Source of the DNA: Selaginella tamariscina
Taxonomy: Eukaryota; Streptophyta; Lycopodiopsida; Selaginellales; Selaginellaceae
Direction: 5' to 3'
Length of the DNA stretch: 64,000 bases
Assembly: GCA_003024785.1 (NCBI GenBank)
Contig: PUQB01000085.1
Span: 422,264 to 486,263 of the forward strand
Below, piece by piece: positions 49,690-61,999 of the stretch. The translations under genes were made by a program, and so were the position numbers. The notes below the pieces were generated by a model that saw nothing but the letters and a program-made list of their open reading frames with translations, was not told the origin of the DNA and ran no database searches. The number at the start of each line of letters is the position of its first letter. Within the stretch, counting starts at the first letter, position 1.

Positions 49690-50260
49690 CTATATTGCAT
49701 GAATGATGTAGAAGAGTGATAGGAAGTCAGCACATAAAGTCACTGAACAGTCTGAACAACGACAAATCACCATGGTAGCACAACAAATCACTCACAAGGT
49801 CCACCTTGTAAGAAAACCAACAATCCACACAGTCCAACATGTAACAAAACCACCAATCCACAACATCCACCCTGTAACAAAGCCACCAACCAACAAGGTC
49901 CACCGTGTAACAAGACAGTATTTGCCCAACCACCCTATAAGAAACAGCCAATTGAAGTGCCAATCCAAGCCAACATGAAGAAACTAACAAAACTAATATG
50001 GCAGTCTATGATACATATATTTTCTATGTGTAGTTAGTCGTATTAATTCTCTGAGTTTGATCTAGAAGGGTATGGATAGTTCTAATTGGCGTAGGACAAA
50101 GTCAGATTTTGACAAGGAAGCAATTGAAACACCTCCAACTAAGAAATTGACAGACAAGAAGCAAGTACCACATGTAGTGGTGGCTAGAGGATCTTGTTAT
50201 ACACTACTTGAGGCAAGCAACCCCATCTTGAATCTGCTAGTCGTGCCATTCTTTCAATGA
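49690..50260 (+). other. Unrecognised ORF with 33-36-bp coding repeats, and a second short ORF
   Basis: A plus-strand frame from about 49712 to 49978 contains four copies of a 33-36-bp unit (HxVxxVTKPPIHN-like peptide). A second frame at 50072-50260 is charged (MDSSNWRRTKSDFDKEAIET). A GT/AG-like pair lies between them. I recognise no domain. The opposite strand is also open across the repeats, so coding status is uncertain. Confidence 0.3.
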
Positions 50261-53200
50261 TGAAAGTCAATAGCACATCAAACACACAAGCATATGAAGA
50301 AGCATCTAGATTTTAGTCTGAACATCCCATAGTTATCTTACATTTCGCACATAACTCCTTCAACATGCTAGTGAGTAACTATGCATGTGTGAGTGTGTGT
50401 TTGTATTGGTTCTTTTCTTTTAAAATTACTTCTCCTCATTAACAGTAGTTGAGAGTAAGAGAAACAAAGAGTGAGAGAGAAAATGCAAGAGAGACTGAGA
50501 GAGATAAACAAAGGATGCAATTGTTAAACAAATATATATAGAGAGTTATATCTAATTCATATTTGAGTGTGTGTCACTATTTTTAGAATTTTTAGGGGAT
50601 TCCTAAGGAGTTCATGACGTTTTATCTAGATCTAGTCACACATATCACACTAATAAACAACAAAGGAAATAATCATCAAGCGCATTTGAATGCACTTTCC
50701 AAGGATGAAAGCACATGAAGATATAAGGGTAGATCTGTAATATATGGAGAAGGTTGAAAAAGATGTGTAGAAGAGATGAAAATGGATCTAAAGGATGTAC
50801 TAGTACTTGAAACTGTGAATAGAATGACTTGCAAGCTTCATTTATTCCCTAGAAAGGCTATTGATCTTATTATTGTCTTAGAGACTTAGTCATAGAGCTA
50901 TGTTTTCCTTCATAAATTATAATTGTCTTAAGACAATTTTTTTTCCTTGTCAAAATATAATTTTCAAATATATATATATATATAATATTCCAGATCTATG
51001 TATAATGTATTGCACTAGAGACTCATCAAAGAGAAACGAGACATGTAAATGATAAGCTCTTGCCGCACGTTACATTCGACTCCCACTTCAAGAATCCCCT
51101 TTCTTGGTTTTTGCTCTTCTTTCCAAACATGAACTTTTAAATCACTATTGCAAAATGTGGCAGCTCAACCACAACTATGATGTTTGATGGTACCATACTG
51201 TAAAAACCCGACAAAAGCAATGTTTGTGATCTCATTTTCAATGACAAATACTGAATTGAACAGAACAAAGCTGTGTCCGATCCAATGAATGCAAGTAGAT
51301 AGATAGTTACGATGTGACCCCAGTTCCAGCCATGCTTTGCCACATTGTGGAAGTGTATGAGTAAGCATAATATAATAATATATAATATCAACATTGTATA
51401 ATGGAATATACTTAGAGACTCATAGTATATTCCATATTTTGATAGTATATACCATATTTTCTTTAAGAAATCAAAATCAATAGACCTAAACCAATGTGAA
51501 TAAAACCAATGATTTCTGGTTTATGGTCCTGGAAAATCATTGTTTTCAAATGGTTCATTCTTTTGTTTTTCTAAATCGTGACATTTCTTTGTTGTTGTTT
51601 TGCATGTAAATGCCCATTGACTTCCACTTAAAAATAAATAGCAAAAGGGAGCCAAAAACAAAAATGATGTGTTCTAGAGTGATTCTCAATATCACATCTA
51701 CCAAACTCAAGAAGTACATGAAAAGCATGACATTCTTAGAGCCTTGGACATACAAATAGTGGAAAGACCATAAAGTTCCTGGTTTGTACAAATATTTTCT
51801 TATAGATGATGTTTGAACAAAGCCAAAATGGGAAGATGAAAATGATGAATGTAAGTTCTATTAATGAGCTTCTTTGACATGTGCTAAAATAAGGGTTTGA
51901 AATCATTATTAATTATTATAAATTTTTAGTTAAATAATATTACTAAACAGCAATATTTTTTAATAATATTTTGGTATGGAACTTTGTTAAAATCATCAAT
52001 AACAATTCCAAAAAGAATATTATTTTTATATATAAGTTATTTCTGTACTCTTTGAAGATTATAGTTTGTTTTTGTTTATTACTTTAATAAAATATAGTAA
52101 TTTTTGCAAAAGTCATACCATTGACCTTTGTAGCTTTTGATATAAACTACACTATTAAATAATGTTATTAAGCTACATATCTAAGTTAAATAATATTAAA
52201 TTATGGAACTAAGTTATAATACCAAATAATTGTGTGTTTCTAATATGGTTTTGTGCTGAATTTGTATTTTAGCTATAGGTGGTTGAGAACAATGGTTTTT
52301 GACATAAAACTATGAATAAATGTCATTTTAGGGTCCTTGTGCTAACACGCTTGTAAATTCAATAGCAAAGATGAGTTATTCTTATGTGTTTGCAATTTTA
52401 TAAATTTTTTCATATGTTACTTATTACATATGAAGTTAATTAAATGTAATTTTAATATTATTTATACATATAACCATTTGGCTTATAATAAACATAAAGG
52501 TTTACATTTTATTGCATGTTGCTTTGTATTCATTCGATTAAACGCAATTTCACATGGGACTCTTAATTTTAAATATAAAATGTATGCCTTAAGTGATTAT
52601 TATTCTATTTAATTAAAATAAAGAACATATGTGTACATCAATTTAAATCTTTTTTATCTATAATATTTTTTTTTTTCTTTCTTAAATTAATAAATATGGA
52701 TCATATCATCAATGTAATGACCACCTTGTAAAAATTAATATGTAAATAAAAAAGTAAGACATAATGAATCAATTTCATAGTAAGAACAAAACATTCAAAT
52801 TAAAAAATAAGAAAAGAATTTGGTATCTATATTCTATATTACTAGTTGATTACTTTTGAAACAAATAAGATTCTATATTATATATAATAAATAATCTTTA
52901 TCCATATGCATAAGTAAAGATTTTAATGTGTGATAATATTGATATAATTAATGTTGGTCCATTGACACTTACTTTTATTTTAAAAATAAGAATGAATTTA
53001 TGAGTTTTTTTAATTTGTATTAATACTTATACTTAAATTTGGAGTAGCTATTACGTTAAATTACATTAACAACATGAATTTAACATAATTATTGAGTTCA
53101 TTTCACACATAATATCGTTAAATTAATTAACGGTCCATTGAGATATGAAATTAAATTCACATTTGTACATATTAAATTATGTTATATAAACTAAAGCATG

Positions 53201-54077
53201 TTCTTTTATATAACCTAAAGCATGTCCCTTTGTGAAAATATTACATTTTAAAGCATATTGTTTAACATAACTATTGTATTGTTTTAAACCAAGACAATAA
53301 TGAAATAATTAAATTTTTAAAAATATAATGTGTAATAAATATTTATATGATCAAACTTTTATGAATAATGTTTAATCATATGCATATATTTAAAATTTCA
53401 TACATAATTTAAGGTAATATTTGTGTGATCAAATCTCTTATGTATAATGTGTTAATAATATTCATGTGATTAAATTTCTTATGCATTTTATCAAGTGTGC
53501 ATTATCTTACACATTTATATTACATGTGCATTATCTTATAAATTTATACTACATATAAATGTTTTAATACACACAGTAATTCTAATTATATGTCACATGA
53601 TAAAATCTTAATTCGTGTATTACATGGTAAGTTTCAAAAATATATCTTAAATTGACAATTTTATAATTATACTAAAAAATTTAAAATATTAAAAATATTT
53701 TAAATATGTACTTTTAGTATTATCCCCCTTTTATAACGAGATTTACTAATTATAATGAATATGAAACTAAATATGTATTTAATTAAAAATATAATAAAAG
53801 GGTGAGAAAGATAAACACGACTTATTAAAGAAATTGAGCTAATAAATAATAAGATGAATTTAAAATAAATCAAATAAATGAATTTTAAAGAATTAAAATA
53901 AGAAGCTCTTATGTGATATTTGGAATAATTAAGTTGGATGAATCTTGATTTACATTAAAAGAATAAATTATTTATCAATTTAAGAAATTGAATTGTTATA
54001 ATAAGATAACAAAGTATTTGAAATTAATACATCTTAAATAAATTTATTTGGATAAAATAATTATGAAGATCAAGAGG
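50261..54077. other. Long AT-rich stretch without supported genes
   Basis: About 3.8 kb of AT-rich sequence. Frames at 51137-51394 and 51555-51791 (minus) and 52430 (plus) are short, hydrophobic or low-complexity and match nothing I recognise. No LTR, TIR or RNA gene seen. Confidence 0.5.
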
Positions 54078-54280
54078 TGAAAGAGCAGATATATTCAAGA
54101 TGTCAGATACTATTTAATTACAAAACCCTGCTTATATACAGGAGACCTCCTGCCACGTGGCACACATGCGACACGTGGCGCTGACACATGGGGGCCAGAT
54201 CACCACCCATGTGTCACTACGCATGTGTGTATATACACATGCGTATATACGGTATGTTACCTAATATACAGTATCTTACA
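54078..54280 (-). repeat. 3' LTR of Ty3 element 2
   Basis: Reads TGTAAGATACTG...CTCTTTCA on the minus strand. It matches 58785-58986 nearly throughout, including the GCATATATACGGTATGTTAC-type region. Two CACGTGGC words (54155, 54171) give G-box/ABRE cores that the other LTR has lost by indels, and a TATATAAGCAGGG TATA-like segment lies near 54128-54140. Confidence 0.9.
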
Positions 54281-57200
54281 TTATCCTCCCCTCTGCGGCT
54301 GTGTAGATGGTGATGGATCTGATGGTCCTGGATCCGTGTGAGCTGGGCCATCTAAGGTATGACCAAATGTACTCAACGAGTCTCGAACGACAAACCGTTT
54401 CATTCGAACCACGTGAACTATCTCAACCTCATGAGATCCCACCAACTGTACTTGATATACCTGAGGACCAACCTTTCGGAGTACTCGGTAGGGACCAAGC
54501 CACTTGTAATAAACCAGTTGCAAGCCCAGGTGCAGTCAGCTTGGGAAAACGTACCAGGACTAAGTCACCGTCAGCAAAATCTGGTGGAATTTGATGTCGT
54601 GCATTGTAAGAAGATTGCTGCCGCATTTGAGCTCGACCAAGATGTTCAGCAGACTCTGCACGCAGAAGAGGCAAAACAGCATCCAAATGTCGAGCCCACA
54701 TCTTTGCATCCTCGGCACGTGGCAGATTCGATGATAACCCCAATTCACTAGGCAACTTAGGATCATATCCATACAATGCCTTGAATGGAGAGATACCAAT
54801 CGAACTCTGAATGCCTGTTACATAAGCAAATCTCAAACATCGCAAATACCAATCCCAGTCCGTGTGATTGAAGTTCACATACTTCGAGATCATACCCTTG
54901 AAGGTCCGATTCAATCGCTCCACCAAACCATCAGTTTGTGGATGATACGGAGAGGCAAATGAATGTTTTACCCCTAACCTCTCACACAACACTCGGAATA
55001 CCTCTGCAATGAAAGCGGGGCCATTGTCTGATAACATCCGCTCTGGACAAGAATGCTGCAAAACCACATTATCGAACAGAAACAAAGCTGTTGACATGGC
55101 AGTTGCATCCGGAAGAGCACCAACCTCCACCCATCGAGTTAAATAATCAGATACAACAATGATGTACTGGTTACCTTGAGAAGAACGTGGAAAAGGTCCC
55201 ATTAAATCCACTGCAATTAACTCAAAAGGGCGAGAGACATTGATGGATTCCAACACCCCATGGCCCGAGTCGTAGAGGAATTCCGAGTTTGACAAGTGGG
55301 ACACTTTGAATATACCTGATCACATCACCACGCATGCTGGCCAATAAAATGATCTCGCAGCTTCTCCAACACTCGTTGGTGACCAAGATGACCTCCAACA
55401 ATAGGTGAATCATGATATGCTCGAAGAAGGTGTGGAACATATGTAGAGGGTACAGCCAAACGCCATCTGTCCTCTGGATTTGTCCCAATAAAATACAATA
55501 AACCATCCTGAAGTCGAAACTGAGCATGATATTGTCGAAACCGAGGTTCGGAAGACGGATTTGCAAACGCATCGCGTAATTGCCTCGTCCATGGTTCATG
55601 TTTTTGAGCATCCTGCCACTGTTCCAAGGATGGTAAGTCGGCATCGAATACCTGAGGGGCTTGTATCAAACCGAATGCTGCAGCTACTGCATGAGCAGGC
55701 AAAGTGGAATCGGAGAGGGGTGCTCGAGAAAGTGCATCCGCATCCACCATTGTTCGCCCAGGCCTGTGCACCACCTTAAAGTTATATACCTGGAGACGTA
55801 ATGCCCATCTGGCTACGCGACCCACTAAATTCTTCCGTTTTAATAAGGAAGTGACAGCAGCATGATCACACTCCAAAAGTGTTTCACTCCCATGTAAGTA
55901 GGCATGAAGTCGTTCAAAACCCCAAACAGCAGCAAGGCATTCTTTTTCAGTAGTGGAATAATTCCGCTCAGCCGGCGTGAGTACTCGACTAATGTAAGCC
56001 ACCGGGTGTCGAATTGAAGAATCCACAGCATCAGTTTGCATCAATACACCACCAATACCAACATCTGAGGCATCTACTCGTAAAATGAACGGACGAGTAA
56101 AATCTGGGTATTGAAGCAATGGTGGAGTTGTCAGGAACTCTTTTAACTGGTCAAATGCCTGCTGACACCTGCGAGTCCACCTGAAAGATACCTGTGGACG
56201 AACTAACTCCCGAAGAGGGGCAGTTCGATCAGTGAGATGATCGATGAATCGACCCAAGTACTGCACCGTGCCCAAGAAACGCTGGACTTCCTGTACTGTA
56301 CGGGACGAGGGAACTCTCGAACAGCTCGCAACTTCATTGGATCCACCTGTAAACCCTCTCGAGATATACGGTAACCCAAGTAAGTGGTGTCGGTCGAACC
56401 AAACACACACTTTTCAAGTTTCAACTTCAGGCCAACTTCTCGAAATCGATCAAGAACGCGCCGTACATCACGAATGTGATCCTCCCAAGAACCAGACCCA
56501 TGAATGAGCACATCGTCGATAAAATCGGCAGTGATATCAGGCATATCGGAAAGAAGCTCATCCATCATGCGTTGAAAGGTGGCAGGAGCTGAAGTCAATC
56601 CAAAAGGCATGACCAAAAACTCGTAAAGACCAAATGGTGTCCGGAAGGCCGTTTTTGGAATATCCTCCTCAGCCATAGGAACCTGCCAATATCCTGATGC
56701 CAAATCCAACTTAGTAAACCATCGACTCTGACCCAAACGATCTAATAGATCGGCAGAGTTCGGAAGTGGATAGACATCTTTGATGGTAACATCGTTAAGA
56801 GGTCGGTAATCACAAACAAAATCGGAGAGATCCATCAGGCTTGGGAACCAAATGAGGTTCACATGCCCATGGACTCCGTGACGGACGACACACTCGTTTA
56901 CCAATCATATCAGTAACAGCTGTTCGCATGGCTGATAACTCCTTTGGTGACCTGCGTCGAACCGGGACTTTGAAAGGCTTTGCATTGCCGGTGGGTATAC
57001 AGTGTCGAGTCTTCACACGTGCACCTTGGGACAGATCAAATTTGAACAAACTTGCATACTGTTTCTTAAGTTGTTCGATGCAGTGTGCTCGACACTCAGG
57101 TGACGGATCCGGCATTTGAACCTGTTGAGATGAACACCACCCAAGACCGGAATCAAAGGAGCTGTATGCGTGATACAAACAGCAACAAACTTCTCTGGAC

Positions 57201-57650
57201 GTAAAGGAACAGACTGCAAAGACACAGACTCCAAGCGTAATACAGGAGGAGAGAGTGAAAAATCACATGTACCTTTCGACTGCTTTAACCAATCACATCC
57301 CAGAATGATGTCAAAGACCTGGGAAGGGACAACCCTAAGAGACCCAGAGGGAAACTTACAGTTGGCACCCATAACCAGTAGTCGAAGTGGTGTACTGTGA
57401 TACTGCACGAGACTGCCCATTACCATATAAAATGTGCAAGACCTTATCTGCTCGTCTCAAGGGTAATGAGCACCGATGCGCCAGAGAAGTAGTTATGGAA
57501 GACATACTAGATCCTGTATCCACAAGTACTGTGACTGAAACATCATTCACTCGTGCAGAAAATGTGAAAACTGGATGATTTGGTGGAACTTGCAACCCTT
57601 GATATGCATAGCGAAAAAGCATGGAGGTGGAGTTTCCATCGCACGGGATC
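54281..57650 (-). pseudogene. pol: Ty3 element 2 pol (protease, RT, RNase H, integrase), frameshifted
   Basis: Protease VLVDTGSSMSS at about 57490. RT from 57170: PVRRRSPKELSAM, FVCDYRPLNDVTIKDVYPLP, WFTKLDLASGYWQVPMAE, the FIDDVLIHG box near 56515, and GYRISREGLQVDP. RNase H has FILRVDASDVGIGGVLM (about 56070) and DADALSRAP (about 55740). Integrase has the HHCC region near 55380-55280 and catalytic core words AVDLMGPF, DNGPAF and HPQTDGLVERLNR (about 55230-54900), then a C-terminal GPYRVLRKVGPQVYQV, ending at 54281. Frame changes fall near 57015, 56890, 56300, 55320 and 54460. Domain order is the standard Ty3 one. Confidence 0.92.
54283..54296 (-). other. Polypurine tract of Ty3 element 2
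   Basis: AGAGGGGAGGATAA on the minus strand abuts the TG of the 3' LTR and is the expected primer for plus-strand DNA synthesis. Confidence 0.75.
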
Positions 57651-57659
57651 CCTCCGTCG

Positions 57660-58750
57660 CCCGTACGATTACTGGTTTTCCGCAACAGATCCACCCGCAA
57701 GAGAAGCGTCATCATCTGGAAGCTCATCATCAGACATAATGGCCGCCACAGGTACACCATCCGGAACATATGGTCGCCAGCCTGGATGTGGTGGACGCCA
57801 ATCAGGATACACATCGCATGCCCGCCAAGTATGTCCAGGTGCCCAACAGGCCCAGCAATGAAACTTGATTGGGTTGACTGCATTGTTCCGATTCCTCCTA
57901 TCACAAATCCGTGGATTTTTGACCACCACGGGCAGGAACTGGAGCAAGTGCAGGACGATTTGTGGAGGTGGGGCCCCGAGGTCGACCACGAAAGGCTTGT
58001 CGTGCGGGCACATATGCAGCAGCGTCAACCTCCATTGGATCAGCACGCTGAATAGGAGGAGCAGGTAACCCAAGGGGACACGGCCCTCACCAGGCACCAA
58101 CTCAAACGTTGAGCTAGTGCAAAAGCTTCCTCCAATGTGGTAGGACAAAGAGCCCGAACGAATCGAACAAGTTCGGGTCGCATAGTTGGCCATAACATAC
58201 CGAGCTTAATGGCTCAGGCATGTTAGGATATGCACGCCGAGCTAAATCCCCGAACCTAATACTGAACCGCATAACAGACTCACCAGGATGTTGTCGTATC
58301 GCATGCAGTTGTTGGAAAGCATCATCTGAATCCTCAACTTTGCCAAACGTACGTTTGAGGCATTCCGTCAACCGATTACTATTGGCTTGAATCTCCGCAG
58401 CCAATCCATTATACCACTTGAGCGCAGGGCCTTCCAAACATGTAGGGAATTCTCTAGAGCACGGGCTTCATCCCAACCATGGTAACGAACAATAACCTGG
58501 AAATGATCAAACCAGTGGTATACATCATCTCCCGGATCACCACAAAAAGATCGGGGTCGAACCCTCGGATTTGTGGCCTGTGAAGAAGACAAAGGAGCAC
58601 TAGAAGCAGATCCCCGCAGGAGGCTCAGGCGGGGAAGATGAGGATGAACCCTCAACAAAGCGCTCCAACAACTTCGTTTGTGCATCAATAGCAGTAGCAA
58701 TAATGCTAAAAGCCGTCTCCATATTCATTGTCATGGAAACAAGAAAAGGA
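57660..58750 (-). pseudogene. gag: Ty3 element 2 gag, frameshifted
   Basis: Start near 58727 (MNMETAFSIIATAIDAQTKL). Capsid words are DDVYHWFDHFQVIVRYHGWD (about 58540-58480), PALKWYNGL and DAFQQLHAIRQHPGESVMRF (about 58330-58260). A CCHC knuckle, CWACWAPGHTWRAC, lies at about 57820-57860. An Asp/Glu-rich linker runs to the protease. Three or more frame changes. Confidence 0.88.
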
Positions 58751-58759
58751 AGAGGCAAA

Positions 58760-58784
58760 GAAAGGGATACCCAACTTCTCCACC
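58760..58784 (-). other. Putative primer-binding site of Ty3 element 2
   Basis: TGGTGGAGAAGTTGGGTATC on the minus strand directly after the 5' LTR. It starts TGG as a PBS must, and is close to the complement of a plant tRNA-Ala 3' end as I remember it; element 1 has TGGTGGAGGTGAGGGGC at the same place. Confidence 0.5.
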
Positions 58785-58986
58785 AATAAAGAGCAGATAT
58801 ATTCAAGATGTTAAATACTATTCAATTACAAAACCCTGCTTATATACAGAAGACCTCCTGCCAGTGGCATACATGTGCAACATGGCACTGACACATGGGG
58901 CCAGATCACCACCCATGTGTCACTACGCATGTGGTATATACACATGCGTATATACGGTATGTTACCTAATATACAATATCTTACGG
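58785..58986 (-). repeat. 5' LTR of Ty3 element 2
   Basis: Second copy of the ~200-bp LTR. Several small indels and substitutions relative to 54078-54280 show the insertion is not recent, although indels may partly be consensus errors. Confidence 0.88.
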
Positions 58987-60616
58987 TAATGAAGATATTA
59001 TAGAAAATTAAATATTATATTATGTCCAATAAGGTACATGTTATAAGAGTAACATTTATATAATAGTTTAACTGAGAACCCTTATCGAATATAAAAAAAA
59101 TAAATCTTACTATTTGTGTTGTATTCCAGTGTTATTAAATGATTTTTATATTTTTTTTGAGCATGTGGTTCTAATATGATTGAGATTTGCACAATAAAAA
59201 AAACATAAATAATTATCTTTATGATAATTTTTATTAATAGCATCATGGAGTGATCTATGTGTTGAATATATTTTTAACTTTAAACAAATAAATAACTAGG
59301 ATTCATATGAATGATTAAATCTGTGAAATATACACTTTTTATTTTATACAAATAGGTAGTTAAATCTACATATTTCTTAAATGAAATAACAACCAATACA
59401 AAAATAAAATAATTGAAAAGCATGTTTCATTTTATAGATTATAGGTAGTGTAGAACAATGCAAGTTAAATGTAATATAATTATTAATTATTACATCAACT
59501 ATGCATAACAAATCTTTTAAAAATTTAACCAGCCTAATTTGATTAAGAAAATGATTTTGTAAATTTTTTGTTTTTCATTTTTTTAATGTTTTAATTAGAA
59601 CAGAACTTTCATAGAGTTTCTACGTATTTTTCATCCATTAAATAAGAGTTTTCAAATCTCGTTCGTGAATATACTGTAACCCACACTCACATTTTATATT
59701 ATAAATCTAAAACCGTGGTATTTAACATATTAATATTGGACATTTCCTACCAGTCCCTACCGCTTTTGCAAACAACTAGTACATGGACTACACAAACACA
59801 CACACACACACAACGATTATAATATATTATATATATATATGAAACATGGACGTCAAAATCATTAAGTAGAACCCAAGTTTGATATGAGGAAATCTACAAA
59901 TATGGACTATATGAACATAAGTAAATAGAACTCACTAAAATGAGTAAAGTTTAATAATTTAACATGAAAATTACTAATGAGCTAGACCTGTCAAGAACTT
60001 AAATTTTTTTTTAAACTATTAAACTCAATTTATCAGTTTTAAGCGATGAATAATTTAATTTGTTTTTATAAATATACTTGAATACATGTTTTATTCAGAG
60101 GGAAATATGAATCTCCTCTTATTGTCAACGACAACATGCATAATGATAACCTCTTCTGGAACTAATAATAATATACTTTATTAGTTATGTCTTAAAGGCT
60201 CATATATTATATGTGTTTATTAAACACATCATATAATTTTTTTCTTTGTTCAAAGTTCTTATTAAAGAAATATTGATTTTGATCTTGAAATTAACTTAAA
60301 TTTATTTACGGTCCATATCAAGGCTACGATGGTGAAAATTAAATTCATTATAACTAACGATGGTGAAGATTAAAATCTTTATAACTGTCAATAACATCAT
60401 TCACACTTACCTAATAATCTTATAATTTAATAATCTTATAATTGTTTTGATGTTTAATAGTATCAAACTTTTTTATTTTATATTAACAAAATATACTTCA
60501 TTAAATAATTATTCAATCGCCATCAATAAAGTTTACATTCTTAAATAAAGTAATATCTCTTCGAAGGAATCTGCCACGTATGTGTGGTCACCATATATAT
60601 GTGTGTGTGTGTGTAA

Positions 60617-60658
<42 letters not shown>

Positions 60659-61080
60659 GTATGTACATGTATATATGTGTGTGTGTGTAAAGAAAATCCA
60701 ACTAGAGGTGGAAGACATCACACACTTAGAAAGCTACATATATATAAGACATATATATTTACGAATATATGATTGAATTTATGAAGATAACTATCTTAAA
60801 GCTTCACGTAATAACATAAGTATATAAATGATTTTAAAGAGCTTGATTTATAATTTAAAAGAATGTATAAAGTATAATTAAATATTTAAAATAATATAAA
60901 CAATGTATATTTTAACGATTGTTCTTAAATTCTAAAAATTATATTAAATTACGGGCATTACTACTATTATTAGACAGCGCATCACACCTTTAAGAACACG
61001 CTATATAGAGAGAGATGATAGATAGAGATATGTTTATGATAAATTAAAGTGAAATAGCATTTATACACACCTTGCAAATC
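58987..61080. other. AT-rich spacer between Ty3 element 2 and TFIIB
   Basis: No gene seen. It contains a TA microsatellite at 60620-60656 flanked by TG tracts, a CA tract at 59797-59812, and otherwise AT-rich DNA. The frames at 60533-60776 are microsatellite artefacts. Confidence 0.6.
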
Positions 61081-61962
61081 TTAAGGCTGCAGGAGCCTTT
61101 TCAAGTCTTCAGGCTTGCAAAACCATTCAGGAACCAATCTCGCCGCATGCGGACGCAAATAATTGTACGAGTTCTTTATAGTTGCCTCTGCAACACCAGC
61201 AACTCGCGATATATCTGTCCACAATTCCAACAATTATAAATATATACTTGTGTATATACACATATATTGCATGTGTGTATGTAACATCAGGCCTACTATC
61301 CGCTAAACAGTCAGCTTCCTAACTACCGTCCCCAAGAGAGCTTTGTGCGTGTGCGAAATACTTAGTGAAAGTCACATACCTTTCAGAGGCTTCTTGTCGT
61401 CAAGAAGTGAGAATCATATAGATAGCTGCTGCCGCAATAGAAATTGGACTCTTTCTGCAAGTACATCAAATAATATGATAAATCAATATTATAAATCAGT
61501 ATAATATAATATGTACCTGATATCTAGCTCCTCCACTTTTTTCACTGTCTCGGTAGCAGCTCTTACAGCCTGGTTACTCATTCCCAAATGGGAACAGAAA
61601 CGTCTCTGAAGAAGAAAGGAACAAACACTTATTGTCTAATATATGATGCTATACTGCTTAAACGACATATAAGAGTTATAAGACACTTCGAGGGAAATAC
61701 AATAGAGTAAGGCTGACGATAACGCATCGTATATCTAAGAAATGTATAGGCGCGCCCTCATATACACACATACATGAACATAGATTTTCTGGGTGTGTGT
61801 ACTTACCAGGAAGTCACCAGCATGAATGGAGCCCATGGACAAAGATTTTCCCATGTCTTCCTCTAATCGTTTAACAATGAAATTGGTTGCTCGTCCAATC
61901 TCCTTCTTAGAGGCTCCGTTAGCAACAGAGTGAATTTCTGCGCACAAAGCAAGCATGTCAGC

Positions 61963-61999
<37 letters not shown>

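Larger units (their letters stand above)
54078..58986 (-). mobile_element. Ty3 LTR retrotransposon 2, nearly full length, short LTRs
   Basis: Minus-strand element of about 4.9 kb: 5' LTR 58785-58986, primer-binding site, gag, protease, RT, RNase H, integrase, polypurine tract, 3' LTR 54078-54280. It is coding-complete in domain order but carries frame breaks. LTRs are only ~200 bp, unusually short for Ty3 elements. No chromodomain is visible after the integrase. The 3' LTR has intact TG...CA ends, but the 5' LTR outer ends read CG/AT. I find no matching target-site duplication. Confidence 0.92.

Noticed and set aside
51137..51791. Two hydrophobic minus-strand frames in the AT-rich 51-52 kb region.
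   Set aside because: Short, hydrophobic from T-rich codons, no recognisable family, no neighbouring exons.
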